A stretch of 64,000 nt of DNA from Brevundimonas sp. ASV9 (GTDB lineage Bacteria > Pseudomonadota > Alphaproteobacteria > Caulobacterales > Caulobacteraceae), in assembly GCF_016429195.1 (NCBI RefSeq), contig NZ_JAELUF010000007.1, positions 1-64,000 of the forward strand, written 5' to 3'. Shown piece after piece: positions 1 to 8,462 of this stretch (within the stretch, counting starts at the first letter, position 1; every line of letters begins with the position of its first letter). The notes beneath the pieces were generated by a model. That model searched no databases and was not told where the DNA came from. It was given only the letters and a program-made list of their open reading frames with translations. The translations under genes and the position numbers were made by a program.

Positions 1-177
1 GAAACCGATCGGCTGAAGCCGCTGGGCTCGGAGCCGCCGACGCGTATCCAGCGGATGTTCGCCGAATGGCAGTTGGGCGACCCGACGTCGTCCAGCGACG
101 CCTGGCGGCCTTGGAAGCGTCTGAACCGTTCGCAACGCACGCGACCAGCGTCCGAGGGCGGTCACGCGCCGGGTTGA
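1..177 (+). CDS. C-terminal fragment of an unidentified protein (cut by window start)
   Basis: An open frame runs from the first base to a TGA at 175-177, giving 58 residues rich in Arg, Trp and Pro (it includes WRPWKR) with normal codon use for this genome. The start lies outside the window. No domain can be recognised. Phospholipase D-like proteins are often encoded next to EEP phosphohydrolases such as the following gene, so that family is a guess only. The end overlaps the convergent downstream gene by 16 bases. Confidence 0.45.
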   Translation, partial: ETDRLKPLGSEPPTRIQRMFAEWQLGDPTSSSDAWRPWKRLNRSQRTRPASEGGHAPG

Positions 178-899
178 ACGACCTCGAAATCGACGATCAG
201 CGGCAGGTGGTCCGAGGCGACGCGGGCCAGGGGCGAGAAGGCGGATCGCACCGCGCGGATGCGGATATGCGGGCTGACGAAACAGTGGTCGATGCGGATG
301 GCGGGGAAGGCCGACGGGAAGGTCTTCACGCTGGGTTTCTGGCCCAACTGACGCTGGCAGTCCTGCAGGCTGCGGCACAGGGTCTGATAGGGGCGGGTGA
401 TCGAAGTGGCGTTGAAATCTCCGGCCAGCAGGATCGGTCCCTCGCATCCGCCGATCCAGCCGGATCCGGCCAGAGCCGCGGCCTGAAGCCGCTGCTCGCG
501 CGGAACCAGACCCAGGTGGGTGTTCATGACGTTGACGGCCGTGCCGTCGATCTCGATTTCCGACCAGATCGCGCCGCGCGGTTCAAGACCCGGAATGCCG
601 CTCACGGTCGGCAAGGCGCCGGCGCGGATCAGCCGTTCGGGATGCGGGGTCAGGATGGCGTCGCCGTACTGTTCCGCCTCGACCCGCATCGCTGGATGGA
701 AACGCGAGGTCATGGCCAGACCGTCGGCGATCGCCTCGGCCTGATCGACGCCGCCCGTCCGTGCGCGGCCGACATCCAGTTCCTGCAGGCAGACGATGTC
801 CGGCTCGAATTCGGCGATCACGGCGACGACCCGGCCGACATCCAGACGGCGATCCGTGCCGACGCAGCGGTGAACATTGTAGGTAAGGAGGCGAGGCAT
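162..899 (-). CDS. Endonuclease/exonuclease/phosphatase (EEP) family protein
   Basis: A 245-residue protein of the EEP (DNase I-like) metallo-phosphoesterase superfamily. The family signature is in order: TYNVH with Asn8, CLQE with Glu40, NTHLG near 126-130, AGDFNA with Asp161 and Asn163, RIDH with Asp204, and the terminal SDHLP with Asp230-His231. These residues bind the divalent metal and the scissile phosphate. There is no signal peptide, so it is probably cytosolic. The substrate (nucleic acid, phospholipid or inositol phosphate) cannot be told from sequence. It is convergent with and slightly overlaps the preceding cut-off gene. Confidence 0.85.
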   Translation of the reverse strand: MPRLLTYNVHRCVGTDRRLDVGRVVAVIAEFEPDIVCLQELDVGRARTGGVDQAEAIADGLAMTSRFHPAMRVEAEQYGDAILTPHPERLIRAGALPTVSGIPGLEPRGAIWSEIEIDGTAVNVMNTHLGLVPREQRLQAAALAGSGWIGGCEGPILLAGDFNATSITRPYQTLCRSLQDCQRQLGQKPSVKTFPSAFPAIRIDHCFVSPHIRIRAVRSAFSPLARVASDHLPLIVDFEVVQPGA

Positions 900-971
900 G
901 AGCTGGCGGCTGTTTGAACGTTGACCGTGGGCTAGGCCTTCTGACCCGCGAATGCGACCCCGATGCGACGA

Positions 972-1655
972 TCAGAGTAGGATCAGATGATCGGGCAACT
1001 CGTTGCGATTGTCGGCGCGTGGCGGAAAATGGCGGGCCAGAACCTCGCCGCACAGACCGATGGCGGCGGCAAAGCCATCGACGGGGCGGTCGGCGCGCAG
1101 TTCGCGGGTGAGGACGGCGACGGCCTGAGCCCAGGCGTCCTCATCGACCTTGGCGTAGATGCCTTCATCGGCGATCAGTTCGACCTGATGTTCATCCATG
1201 GCCGCGAAGATCAGCACGCCCGTGCGCTCGCGCGTGATATGGACGCCTTGGGCCATGAACTGCTGCAAGGCCGCCTCCCTGACGCGGCCGCGCCTGACGC
1301 CGGCGGGCGTCACGAGACGGCGCACGGCTGGGATACGGGTCAGCAGAAAGACAGCAACGAAGACGACGGCCTGCGACAGGGCATAAAGGCCCAGAGCCTG
1401 AGCCGTCGTGGCGTCCTGCGCGGCCTGGTGGGCCGCCTCCCAGCCATCGCTGGGCCAGCGAAGATTTAGCACGAACGGAACGAAGACGATTGGGGCCAAA
1501 AGCGCCATCGCCGCCGCCCAAGCCAGGCTGACGTCCACATAGGTCGAGACACGACGCGCGACGACGCAGAAGATTTCACCCGACGTCTGACGCTCGGCCG
1601 CCGCTATGGCTTCGGCAATGCGGGTGCGGTCGTTGTCCGTGATCTGCATCACCAT
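972..1655 (-). CDS. TPM-domain membrane protein (second TPM gene of lemA operon)
   Basis: About 227 residues. The first part (ITDNDRTRIAEAIAAAE, then SGEIFCVV) begins a TPM_phosphatase-like domain. It is interrupted by two hydrophobic segments (about residues 35-60 and 85-105) and resumes with QGVHITRERTGVLIF and a C-terminal helical part. ATG codons lie at 1655 and 1649; the second shares its A with the TGA of the upstream gene (TGATG), so translation is coupled. A longer frame exists but would read Arg-rich sequence opposite the Gly-rich tail of its neighbour, so I reject it. TPM proteins pair with LemA and are thought to act in envelope or photosystem-type repair; the role here is unknown. 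Confidence 0.8.
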   Translation of the reverse strand: MVMQITDNDRTRIAEAIAAAERQTSGEIFCVVARRVSTYVDVSLAWAAAMALLAPIVFVPFVLNLRWPSDGWEAAHQAAQDATTAQALGLYALSQAVVFVAVFLLTRIPAVRRLVTPAGVRRGRVREAALQQFMAQGVHITRERTGVLIFAAMDEHQVELIADEGIYAKVDEDAWAQAVAVLTRELRADRPVDGFAAAIGLCGEVLARHFPPRADNRNELPDHLILL

Positions 1656-2476
1656 CCCCCCGAGGCGCCGCCGCCGCCGAAACTGCCGCCGCCGCCGCCG
1701 CCGAACCCGCCCCCGCCGAAGCCACCGCCGCCGCCCCAACCGCCGCCGCCTCTGCCGGAGTTCCGCAGCGCCTCTGACGCGGCCCACAACAGGACTGAGC
1801 TGGCATTGCTGCGTCGTCCGCGCCCGGACCGCATGGCGATCAAGAAGATGAACAGGAAAAGCCCGGCGATGATGACCAGCGGAATGACGGATTCGCTCTT
1901 GGTGTCGGCTTGCTCGGCTGCGGCGGCCTGGGCGCGCGCCTGCGCCTCCGCCGGGTCGAGCGACAACTGAGCAATAAGGGCATCCACGCCCTTGATCACG
2001 CCCGCCTGGTAATCGCCGTCTCGAAACGACGGCAGAATGTCGTTGCGGATGACCTGGGACGAGAAGGCGTCGGTCAGAATGGGCTCCAGCCCATAGCCGA
2101 CCTCCACGCGGACCTTGCGTTCATTCGGTGCGACGATCAGCAAGGCGCCGTTATCGTTCTCCTTCTGACCGATGCCCCAGGCGCGACCGAGCTGATAGCC
2201 GTAGTCCTCGATCTCCTGATCCTGGAGGCTGTTGACCGTCACGACGACCAACTGGTCGGTGGAACTGGCCTCCAGCGCCGCCAGCTTCTCTGTCAGGGCC
2301 TGTTCCGTCGCCGTATCGAGCAGATTGGCCTGATCGACCACGCGGCCGGTCAGGGGCGGGAAGTCAATCTTGCTCTGCGCCGCCGCCGGCAGGACCAGCA
2401 GCAAGGCGATGACAAGGCTGAAAAGGAGGGCGGCGACTCCCGGCGAACGCCGCGCCGCCGCTTGGATGGTCGTCAC
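1649..2476 (-). CDS. TPM domain protein, YgcG family, with glycine-rich tail
   Basis: A 275-residue exported protein. A signal peptide (about residues 1-33, ending near PAAAQS) leads a TPM domain at about 38-160 (PPLTGRVVDQANLL, VVVTVNSLQDQEIEDYG, NGALLIVAP, RVEVGYGLEP). A transmembrane helix near 200-215 follows, and a tail of almost only Gly, Phe and Trp ends the protein. This architecture is typical of YgcG-like proteins encoded beside lemA. Its start overlaps the stop of the lemA gene by four bases, and its stop overlaps the start of the next TPM gene. The function is membrane-associated but not defined. Confidence 0.88.
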   Translation of the reverse strand: MTTIQAAARRSPGVAALLFSLVIALLLVLPAAAQSKIDFPPLTGRVVDQANLLDTATEQALTEKLAALEASSTDQLVVVTVNSLQDQEIEDYGYQLGRAWGIGQKENDNGALLIVAPNERKVRVEVGYGLEPILTDAFSSQVIRNDILPSFRDGDYQAGVIKGVDALIAQLSLDPAEAQARAQAAAAEQADTKSESVIPLVIIAGLFLFIFLIAMRSGRGRRSNASSVLLWAASEALRNSGRGGGGWGGGGGFGGGGFGGGGGGSFGGGGASGGW

Positions 2477-3156
2477 TGGGCGGGCGGGATCGCGCCCGGC
2501 GCCACGGCCGGTGCGCCGCCGCCGGGCGCCGAGGCGTTGGCGGGCGGGGCGTTCAGGTTGAAGTTGACTTGCGGCGCCGACTGGGCGGCGGCGGTGGCGG
2601 TGAACAACTGCATCGGCTGCGACCCGCCGTGCAGGGTCTTGGCCCAGATCACCTGCGGGAAGGTGCGCAAGGTCGTGTTGTAGTCGCGCACGGCCTCATT
2701 GTAGTCGCGGCGCGCGATCTGAATGCGGTTCTCGGTGCCTTCCAGTTGGGACTGCAGGGTCAGGAAGTTCTGGTTGGCCTGAAGTTGCGGATAGGCTTCG
2801 ACCGTCACCAGCAGGCGCGACAGGGCGCCGGACAGCTGGCCCTGTGCTTCCTGATACTGCTGGAAGGCCTGCGGATTATCGAGGTCGTCGGCCGAGACGT
2901 TGACCGAGGTGGCGCGAGCGCGGGCGTTGATCACGTCGGTCAGAGTGGTGCGTTCCTGGATCGCGGCGCCTTGAACGGTCGCGACCAGGTTTGGAATCAG
3001 GTCGGCGCGGCGCTGATACTGGCTCTGCACATCGGCCCAGGCCGCCTCCGCGCGTTCCTGCTTGGTCGGAATGGTGTTGTAGCCGCAGCCCGCCACGGCG
3101 GGGACGATCATTAGAGCGCCGGTCAGAGCGACGGCGCGAGCGTTGAAGCGGACCAT
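2473..3156 (-). CDS. lemA: LemA family lipoprotein
   Basis: 227 residues starting at the ATG at 3156, which has a GGGAGA ribosome site. A longer start at 3201 would bury the signal sequence, so I chose the shorter. The N terminus is a lipoprotein signal with lipobox VAGC (Cys24), so the protein is probably anchored to a membrane. The rest is the helical LemA fold: YNTIPTKQE, RRADLIPNLVATVQG and the C-terminal RRDYNEAVRDYNTTLRTFP, a family hallmark. The extreme C terminus is Pro/Ala-rich. It is first gene of a coupled three-gene operon with two TPM genes. Confidence 0.9.
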   Translation of the reverse strand: MVRFNARAVALTGALMIVPAVAGCGYNTIPTKQERAEAAWADVQSQYQRRADLIPNLVATVQGAAIQERTTLTDVINARARATSVNVSADDLDNPQAFQQYQEAQGQLSGALSRLLVTVEAYPQLQANQNFLTLQSQLEGTENRIQIARRDYNEAVRDYNTTLRTFPQVIWAKTLHGGSQPMQLFTATAAAQSAPQVNFNLNAPPANASAPGGGAPAVAPGAIPPAQ

Positions 3157-3217
3157 GACATCTCCCGTTCGGCGATAGCGCCGTTGAGCGGGACTATTCA
3201 CCGGCCCAATGAATGCA

Positions 3218-4141
3218 TCAAGCGTCCAATGGCTCCGGTTCGATAATGTTGAGGCGGCAGGCGGCCGAATAGGTGTTGGCCAGCAGACAGGCGATGGTCA
3301 TGGGCCCCACGCCGCCCGGCACCGGCGTGATGCGGCCCGCGACCTCGACCGCCTCCTTGAAAGCGACATCGCCGACGACGCGGGTCTTGCCCTCGGCGGC
3401 CTTGACGGGATCGGCCGAGGGGACGCGGTTGATGCCCACGTCGATGACGGTCGCGCCCGGCTTGATCCAGTCGCCCTTGATCATCTCGGGCCGACCGACG
3501 GCGGCGACCAGAATGTCGGCGCGACGGCAAACGTCGGGCAAATCCCGCGTGCGCGAGTGGGCGATGGTGACCGTGCAGCTTTCGGCCAGCAGCAGTTGCG
3601 CCATCGGTTTGCCGACGATGTTCGAGCGGCCGACGATGACGGCGTTCAGGCCCGACAGATCGCCGAGCTGATCCTTTAGCAGCATCAGACAGCCCAGGGG
3701 GGTACAGGGGACCAGACCCGGCAGGCCGACGGCCAGACGACCGGCGTTGACGACATGAAAGCCGTCCACATCCTTGTCCGGCGAAATCGCGTCCAGAACC
3801 ACCGTCGCGTCGATGTGGGTGGGCAGGGGCAGTTGGACCAGGATGCCGTGGATGCCCGCATCCGCATTCAGCTGAGCGATCAGGGCCAGCAGTTCGTCCT
3901 GGCCTGTCGATTCGGCCAGGCGGTGGGTGTCGGAGCGCATGCCGGCGCGCAGCGTCGTCTCACCCTTGTTGCGGACGTAAATCTGGCTGGCCGGATCCTC
4001 GCCGACGATGACGACGGCCAGGCCGGGTTTGACGCCGTGCGCGGCGACCAGCCGGGCGACGGCCGCGCCGACGCGTTCCACCAAGTCGGCCGAGAAGGCC
4101 TTGCCGTCGATCAGGGTCGCAGGCGTGGATTGGGCCGACAT
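3218..4141 (-). CDS. folD: Bifunctional methylenetetrahydrofolate dehydrogenase/cyclohydrolase
   Basis: 307 residues. FolD interconverts 5,10-methylene-, 5,10-methenyl- and 10-formyl-tetrahydrofolate in the cytosol, using NADP+. Visible hallmarks are YVRNKG with the catalytic Tyr and Lys, [13 protein letters not shown], the VPCTPLGC active-site loop, and the nucleotide-binding [15 protein letters not shown]. The C-terminal signature [12 protein letters not shown] is present. The ATG at 4141 is preceded by GGAG at good spacing; an ATG 17 codons upstream is less likely. The gene is transcribed divergently from the PPC-repeat protein. Confidence 0.96.
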   Translation of the reverse strand: MSAQSTPATLIDGKAFSADLVERVGAAVARLVAAHGVKPGLAVVIVGEDPASQIYVRNKGETTLRAGMRSDTHRLAESTGQDELLALIAQLNADAGIHGILVQLPLPTHIDATVVLDAISPDKDVDGFHVVNAGRLAVGLPGLVPCTPLGCLMLLKDQLGDLSGLNAVIVGRSNIVGKPMAQLLLAESCTVTIAHSRTRDLPDVCRRADILVAAVGRPEMIKGDWIKPGATVIDVGINRVPSADPVKAAEGKTRVVGDVAFKEAVEVAGRITPVPGGVGPMTIACLLANTYSAACRLNIIEPEPLDA

Positions 4142-4233
4142 GGCAGCTCCGTCTGGCGGGAAATCAGGATGGCGGCGATTTACAGCCGTCACGGTTCGGC
4201 GTCTATGATCCGCAGCCTATGCTGGAGGAATTC

Positions 4234-6132
4234 ATGAACCGTCCGTCGCTCGTCGCCGCTGTCAGCACCCTGGCCCTCTTGTGGGCGGTCGCGCCGGCCG
4301 CGGCCCAGGACGCGCAGCCGTTGCGCATCGGGGCCGATGTCAACGGCGCCCTGACGGACGGCGACGCGAAGGCGGCGGATGACGAATATCGCTATGACGA
4401 CTATCGGTTCGAGGCGCGGGCGGGACAGCGGCTGGAAGCCACGCTGAGATCGGACGCTTTTGACGCCTATCTGGAAGTCTACGCCGACGGCGCAGCGGGC
4501 GAGCCGCTGGCGTCCGACGACGACGGATTGGGCGACGGCACCAATGCGCGGCTGCGCTTCACGCCGGAACAGGCGGGGACCTATGTTCTGAGGGCCAGGA
4601 CGCTGAGTGGACTGGACGGCGGCGACTATCGTCTATCGTTGCAGGAACGCCCGGCGCCGCCGCGCGCGCCGCGACCCGGCGGCATTCGTGTCGGGGCGAC
4701 CCAAAGCGGCGAACTGACGGCGCGCGATCCTGAGCAGGAAGACGGCGGCCGCTATGACGCCTACGCCTTCCGCGCCAACGCCGGCGATCGGTTTGTCGTG
4801 ACGCTGGACTCCGAGGCCTTCGATCCCTTGGTGCGGGTGGGGCGGATGAACGGTCCCGATTTCGTCGAGATCAGTTCGAACGACGACGCGCCCGGCGGCG
4901 GGCTGAATTCGCGGCTGACCTTCACGGCCCCGACGGCCGGCGAATATGTGATCCGGGCCGCGTCGCTGGAAGACGGGCTGGGTCGCTACGAACTGGGCCT
5001 GGCCGAGGCGCCGCCCGCGTCGCCGTCGAAGCCCATCGCGATCGGTGACGAGATTAAGGGTGAACTGGGCTCGGACAGCGCCACGAACGACGGTGGCCAG
5101 CGCGCGGAAACCTATCGCTTCACCGGGACGAACGGCCAGCGCGTCGCCATCGAGATGAAGTCGAGCGACTTCGACGCCTATCTGACGCTTCGCCGCGCTT
5201 CGGATGATACGGTTTTGGCGGAGGACGACGACGGCGCCGGCTCGGGCACCGACGCCCGCATTGCGCGCACCTTGGACGCCGACGGCGACTACATCATCGA
5301 GGCGCGCGGGTTCAGCGACGAGGCCGAGGGCGACTATACGCTGAAGCTGACCGAAACCGCGCCGCCGCCGCCGCCGACCACGGCGACCCTGGGTCAAACC
5401 GTGGAAGGCGAGATCACCGACGAGGACCCGCAGGCCGACGACGGCAAACGCTATGACGCCTATGTCTTTGCTGGAACGGAAGGTCAGCGTGTCCAGGCGA
5501 TCCTGCGGTCCGGCGACTTCGACGCCTATCTGGAGATCGGCAAGGCCGACGGTGAGTTCGAGGCCCTTGCCAGCGATGACGACGGCCTGGCCGAAGGCAC
5601 CGATTCAAGGCTGAACTTCACCCTGCCTTCGGACGGGAACTATGTGGTCCGCGCCATGCCGCTGGATGCGGAAGGCAAGGGTCTGTATTCGCTGGAGATG
5701 CTGGATCGCGGGCCAGAGCCCAAGCCCGGCAGCCTGCTGATCGGGTCGACCGTGCGCGGAACCCTGTCGAACAGCGCTGCGCTCAGCGACGAAGGCGCCT
5801 TTTTCGACGCTTACCGCTTCCAGGCCAAGAAGGACGAGAAGCTGCGTCTGACGATGGTGTCGAACGCCTTCGACTCCTTCATCGACCTGGGCAAGGAAGA
5901 CGAAGACGGCGATTTCACCAGCTTGGCGACCGACGACGACAGCCTGTCCGACGCGCATGCCAAGCTGGATTGGACCGCGCCGGACGACGGCTGGTACGTC
6001 GTGCGCGCCCGCGCCTATGGACCCAATCAGATGGGCGCCTATGCCCTGACGGTCGAGCGCCAACCGGCCGGCGCATCGACCTCGGCCCGCGATGATGCGC
6101 CCGTCGTCATGGCGCCCAAGTCCGGCGGCTGA
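4234..6132 (+). CDS. Secreted protein with five PPC-like beta-sandwich repeats
   Basis: 632 residues. The ATG at 4234 follows an almost ideal GGAGG; the ATG 15 bases earlier overlaps that site. A signal peptide (residues 1 to about 24, cut near AAA-QD) is followed by five homologous repeats of about 105 residues at roughly 30-138, 150-257, 266-373, 384-491 and 500-608. Each has a YDAYxF core, an AFDAYLE-like strand, an acidic DDDG turn and a YVVRA strand. This matches the bacterial pre-peptidase C-terminal (PPC) domain. No peptidase or other catalytic domain is attached, which is unusual. The Asp-rich turns suggest calcium binding. Linkers are Pro-rich. The function is unknown; extracytoplasmic location is well supported. 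Confidence 0.85.
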   Translation: MNRPSLVAAVSTLALLWAVAPAAAQDAQPLRIGADVNGALTDGDAKAADDEYRYDDYRFEARAGQRLEATLRSDAFDAYLEVYADGAAGEPLASDDDGLGDGTNARLRFTPEQAGTYVLRARTLSGLDGGDYRLSLQERPAPPRAPRPGGIRVGATQSGELTARDPEQEDGGRYDAYAFRANAGDRFVVTLDSEAFDPLVRVGRMNGPDFVEISSNDDAPGGGLNSRLTFTAPTAGEYVIRAASLEDGLGRYELGLAEAPPASPSKPIAIGDEIKGELGSDSATNDGGQRAETYRFTGTNGQRVAIEMKSSDFDAYLTLRRASDDTVLAEDDDGAGSGTDARIARTLDADGDYIIEARGFSDEAEGDYTLKLTETAPPPPPTTATLGQTVEGEITDEDPQADDGKRYDAYVFAGTEGQRVQAILRSGDFDAYLEIGKADGEFEALASDDDGLAEGTDSRLNFTLPSDGNYVVRAMPLDAEGKGLYSLEMLDRGPEPKPGSLLIGSTVRGTLSNSAALSDEGAFFDAYRFQAKKDEKLRLTMVSNAFDSFIDLGKEDEDGDFTSLATDDDSLSDAHAKLDWTAPDDGWYVVRARAYGPNQMGAYALTVERQPAGASTSARDDAPVVMAPKSGG

Positions 6133-6183
6133 TCGACCTGTGAGGTTGCCAAGCGCGGGAACCGGCGTGTAGAGAGCCGCCTC

Positions 6184-6289
6184 CTGTTGGGGAGTAGCTT
6201 CCGGCGTTCGTCGTCGGGATCGCGTCAACATACTCGCGCTTTGGCGCGTGGCGCGATCAGCGGAACCACCGCCTAGCGAGACCAGCGTG
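6184..6289 (+). promoter_or_regulatory. yybP-ykoY manganese riboswitch upstream of mntP
   Basis: The leader between the PPC gene and mntP carries the conserved blocks of the yybP-ykoY (Rfam RF00080) aptamer in order. These are TTGGGGAGTAGC at 6187-6198, the loop block CGTCAACATACTCGC at 6223-6237, and GCGAGACC near 6276-6283. The 5' TGTTGG and 3' CCAGCG can close the P1 helix. This class senses Mn2+ and typically controls mntP-type exporters, which is exactly what follows about 60 bases downstream. Manganese should turn the gene on; whether by transcription or translation is not clear from sequence. Confidence 0.9.
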
Positions 6290-6350
6290 TCCTGACGCCG
6301 CGACCGGCCGGTGCAGGACCGCTGTCACGCGTCCGGTCGAGTGCTGTTTC

Positions 6351-6923
6351 ATGACCCCAGGCGCCATCGCCATTCTTTCGCTCAGCATGTCCACGGACGC
6401 CTTTGCGGCCGCCGTCGGACGCGGGGCGTCGCATCGACCTGTCGTCAAGGACGCGGTAAAGGCCGGCCTGGTCTTCGGCGTGATCGAGGCGATCACGCCC
6501 CTGATCGGCTGGGGACTGGGCATCATCGCCGCCGGGCTGGTCGAAAAGGTCGATCACTGGATCGCCTTCACCCTGCTGCTGATCGTCGGCGGCAAGATGA
6601 TCTGGGAAGGCGTTCAACCTCGCGGCGCGGACGAAGATGAGGCGCCGCGCCGGTCCGGCCCCTGGGCGCTCGTGGCGACGGCGGTCGGCACCAGCATCGA
6701 CGCTGCGGCCGTCGGCGTGGGGCTGGCCTTCATCGGAGCCAATATCTGGGTGATCGCCGCCTCGATCGGCTTCACCACCTTCGTGTTGACCACCATCGGC
6801 ATGCTGATCGGCAAGGCTGTTGGCACGCGCTTCGGCAAGACGGCCGAGATCATCGGCGGCGTGGCCCTGATCGGTCTGGGCACGGCCATCCTGCTCGAAC
6901 ACCTGGGCGTTCTCGGCGGCTGA
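6351..6923 (+). CDS. mntP: Manganese efflux pump MntP
   Basis: 190 residues, the usual length for MntP, with six predicted transmembrane helices arranged as a pseudo-repeat. Conserved acidic intramembrane motifs are STDAFAAAVGRG in helix 1 and TSIDAAAVGVGL in helix 4; their Asp residues are thought to carry Mn2+. The gene exports Mn2+ across the inner membrane and protects against manganese toxicity. The upstream yybP-ykoY riboswitch strongly supports the assignment. It is convergent with hutH, with 6 bases between the two stop codons. Confidence 0.95.
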   Translation: MTPGAIAILSLSMSTDAFAAAVGRGASHRPVVKDAVKAGLVFGVIEAITPLIGWGLGIIAAGLVEKVDHWIAFTLLLIVGGKMIWEGVQPRGADEDEAPRRSGPWALVATAVGTSIDAAAVGVGLAFIGANIWVIAASIGFTTFVLTTIGMLIGKAVGTRFGKTAEIIGGVALIGLGTAILLEHLGVLGG

Positions 6924-6929
6924 GCCGGA

Positions 6930-8459
6930 TCAGGCCGAGGGCAGCAGGTCTGCCGCGAAGGTTCGGTAACGACCGGCGCGCACGGCGTCGGTCGCTCGGG
7001 CGATGTCCGGGGCGAAATAGTGGTCGCTGGCATAGGGGGCGGCGGCCTCGCGGACGATGGCGAAGACCTGTTCCAGCGCCGGCGAGCTGGTGAGCGGCCG
7101 ATGGAATTCCAGTCCCTGCGCCGCCGCCAGAAGTTCGATGCCGACCACCGTCGCCGTGTTCTCGGCCATGTCCAGCAGGCGGCGGGCGCCGTGGGTGGCC
7201 ATGCTGACGTGATCTTCCTGATTGGCGCTGGTCGGCACGGTGTCGACGCTGCACGGATGAGCGACCATGCGGTTTTCGGCGATCAGGGCGGCCGCCGTCA
7301 CCTGGGCGATCATGAAGCCGGAGTTCAGGCCGCTTTCCTTGACCAGGAAGGCCGGCAGTTCGCTCATCTTGGGATCGACCAGGATCGAGGTGCGGCGTTC
7401 GGAGATATTGCCGATCTCGCACAGAGCCATGGCGATCTGATCGGCAGCGAAAGCAACGGGTTCGGCGTGGAAGTTTCCGCCCGAGATGACGTCGCCATCC
7501 TCGATGAAGACCAGCGGATTGTCGGTCACGGCGTTGGCCTCGCGCGCCAGCGTGGCGGCGGCGCTGGTCAGCACGTCGAGGACTGCGCCCATCACCTGGG
7601 GCTGGCAGCGCAGGGAGTAGGGGTCCTGGACCTTGGAGCAGTCGTCGCGGTGGCTGTCGCGGATGGCGGAGCCCGCCATCAACTCGCGCAGGCGGGCGGC
7701 GACGGCGATCTGGCCCGGTTGGCCGCGCAGGGCGTGAATGCGATGATCGAACGGGGCGTCGGACCCCTTTAAAGCATCGACTGACAAGGCGCCGGCAGCG
7801 ATGCCTGCCGCGAACGTCGCCTCGGCCGCGAACAGACCGGCCAGGGCCAGGGCCGTCGAACACTGAGTGCCGTTCAGCAGCGCCAGGCCTTCTTTCGGGC
7901 CCAGCGTCAGAGGCGTCAGGCCGACCTTCGCCAGAGCCGCTTCGGCCTCGAAGGTCTCGCCGTTCAGCCGCGCCTCGCCCACGCCGATAAGGACGCAGGA
8001 CATATGGGCCAGCGGCGCCAGGTCGCCCGAGGCGCCGACCGATCCCTTGGATGGAATGCAGGGCAGGACGTCCGCGTTGACCAGGGCGATCAGGGCCTCC
8101 AGCGTCTCGCGCCGAATGCCCGAGGCGCCGCGCGACAGACTGGCGATCTTCAGCACCATCAAAAGACGCGTCACCGAATCCGGCAGCAGCGGCCCGACGC
8201 CACAGGCGTGGCTGAGAACCAGATTACGCTGCAGCGTCTCCAGGTCTTCAGGCGCGATGGACGTGTTGGCCAGCAGGCCGAAGCCGGTGTTGACGCCATA
8301 GACGGTGCGCCCCTCGGCGACGATGGCGGCGATGGTCGCTGCGCCCCTTTCCACATCGGCCCAGGCGGCGGGCGTCAGTGAGACGATAGCAGGGCCCTCC
8401 AGCACCGCACGAAGCTGAGTAAGCGTGAGAGGCGACTGGCCGAGAGTAATCGCGGTCAT
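6930..8459 (-). CDS. hutH: Histidine ammonia-lyase
   Basis: 509 residues. The enzyme deaminates L-histidine to trans-urocanate, the first step of histidine catabolism. The ASG triad Ala143-Ser144-Gly145 within [14 protein letters not shown] cyclises to the MIO electrophile. Other family stretches are [13 protein letters not shown]-like [14 protein letters not shown] and GGNFHAEP. It is the last gene of the hutG-hutU-hutH operon, starting 3 bases after the hutU stop, and is presumably repressed through the shared operator at 10979-10992. Confidence 0.97.
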   Translation of the reverse strand: MTAITLGQSPLTLTQLRAVLEGPAIVSLTPAAWADVERGAATIAAIVAEGRTVYGVNTGFGLLANTSIAPEDLETLQRNLVLSHACGVGPLLPDSVTRLLMVLKIASLSRGASGIRRETLEALIALVNADVLPCIPSKGSVGASGDLAPLAHMSCVLIGVGEARLNGETFEAEAALAKVGLTPLTLGPKEGLALLNGTQCSTALALAGLFAAEATFAAGIAAGALSVDALKGSDAPFDHRIHALRGQPGQIAVAARLRELMAGSAIRDSHRDDCSKVQDPYSLRCQPQVMGAVLDVLTSAAATLAREANAVTDNPLVFIEDGDVISGGNFHAEPVAFAADQIAMALCEIGNISERRTSILVDPKMSELPAFLVKESGLNSGFMIAQVTAAALIAENRMVAHPCSVDTVPTSANQEDHVSMATHGARRLLDMAENTATVVGIELLAAAQGLEFHRPLTSSPALEQVFAIVREAAAPYASDHYFAPDIARATDAVRAGRYRTFAADLLPSA

Positions 8460-8462
8460 GGT

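Noticed and set aside
1660-1780. GC-rich simple repeat (GCC/CCG runs) as a possible structural repeat
   Set aside because: It encodes the glycine-rich tail of the YgcG-like protein, so codon use explains it.
4260-6100. Five repeats as a CRISPR-like or DNA-level tandem array
   Set aside because: They are about 105-codon protein domains in frame, diverged at the DNA level.
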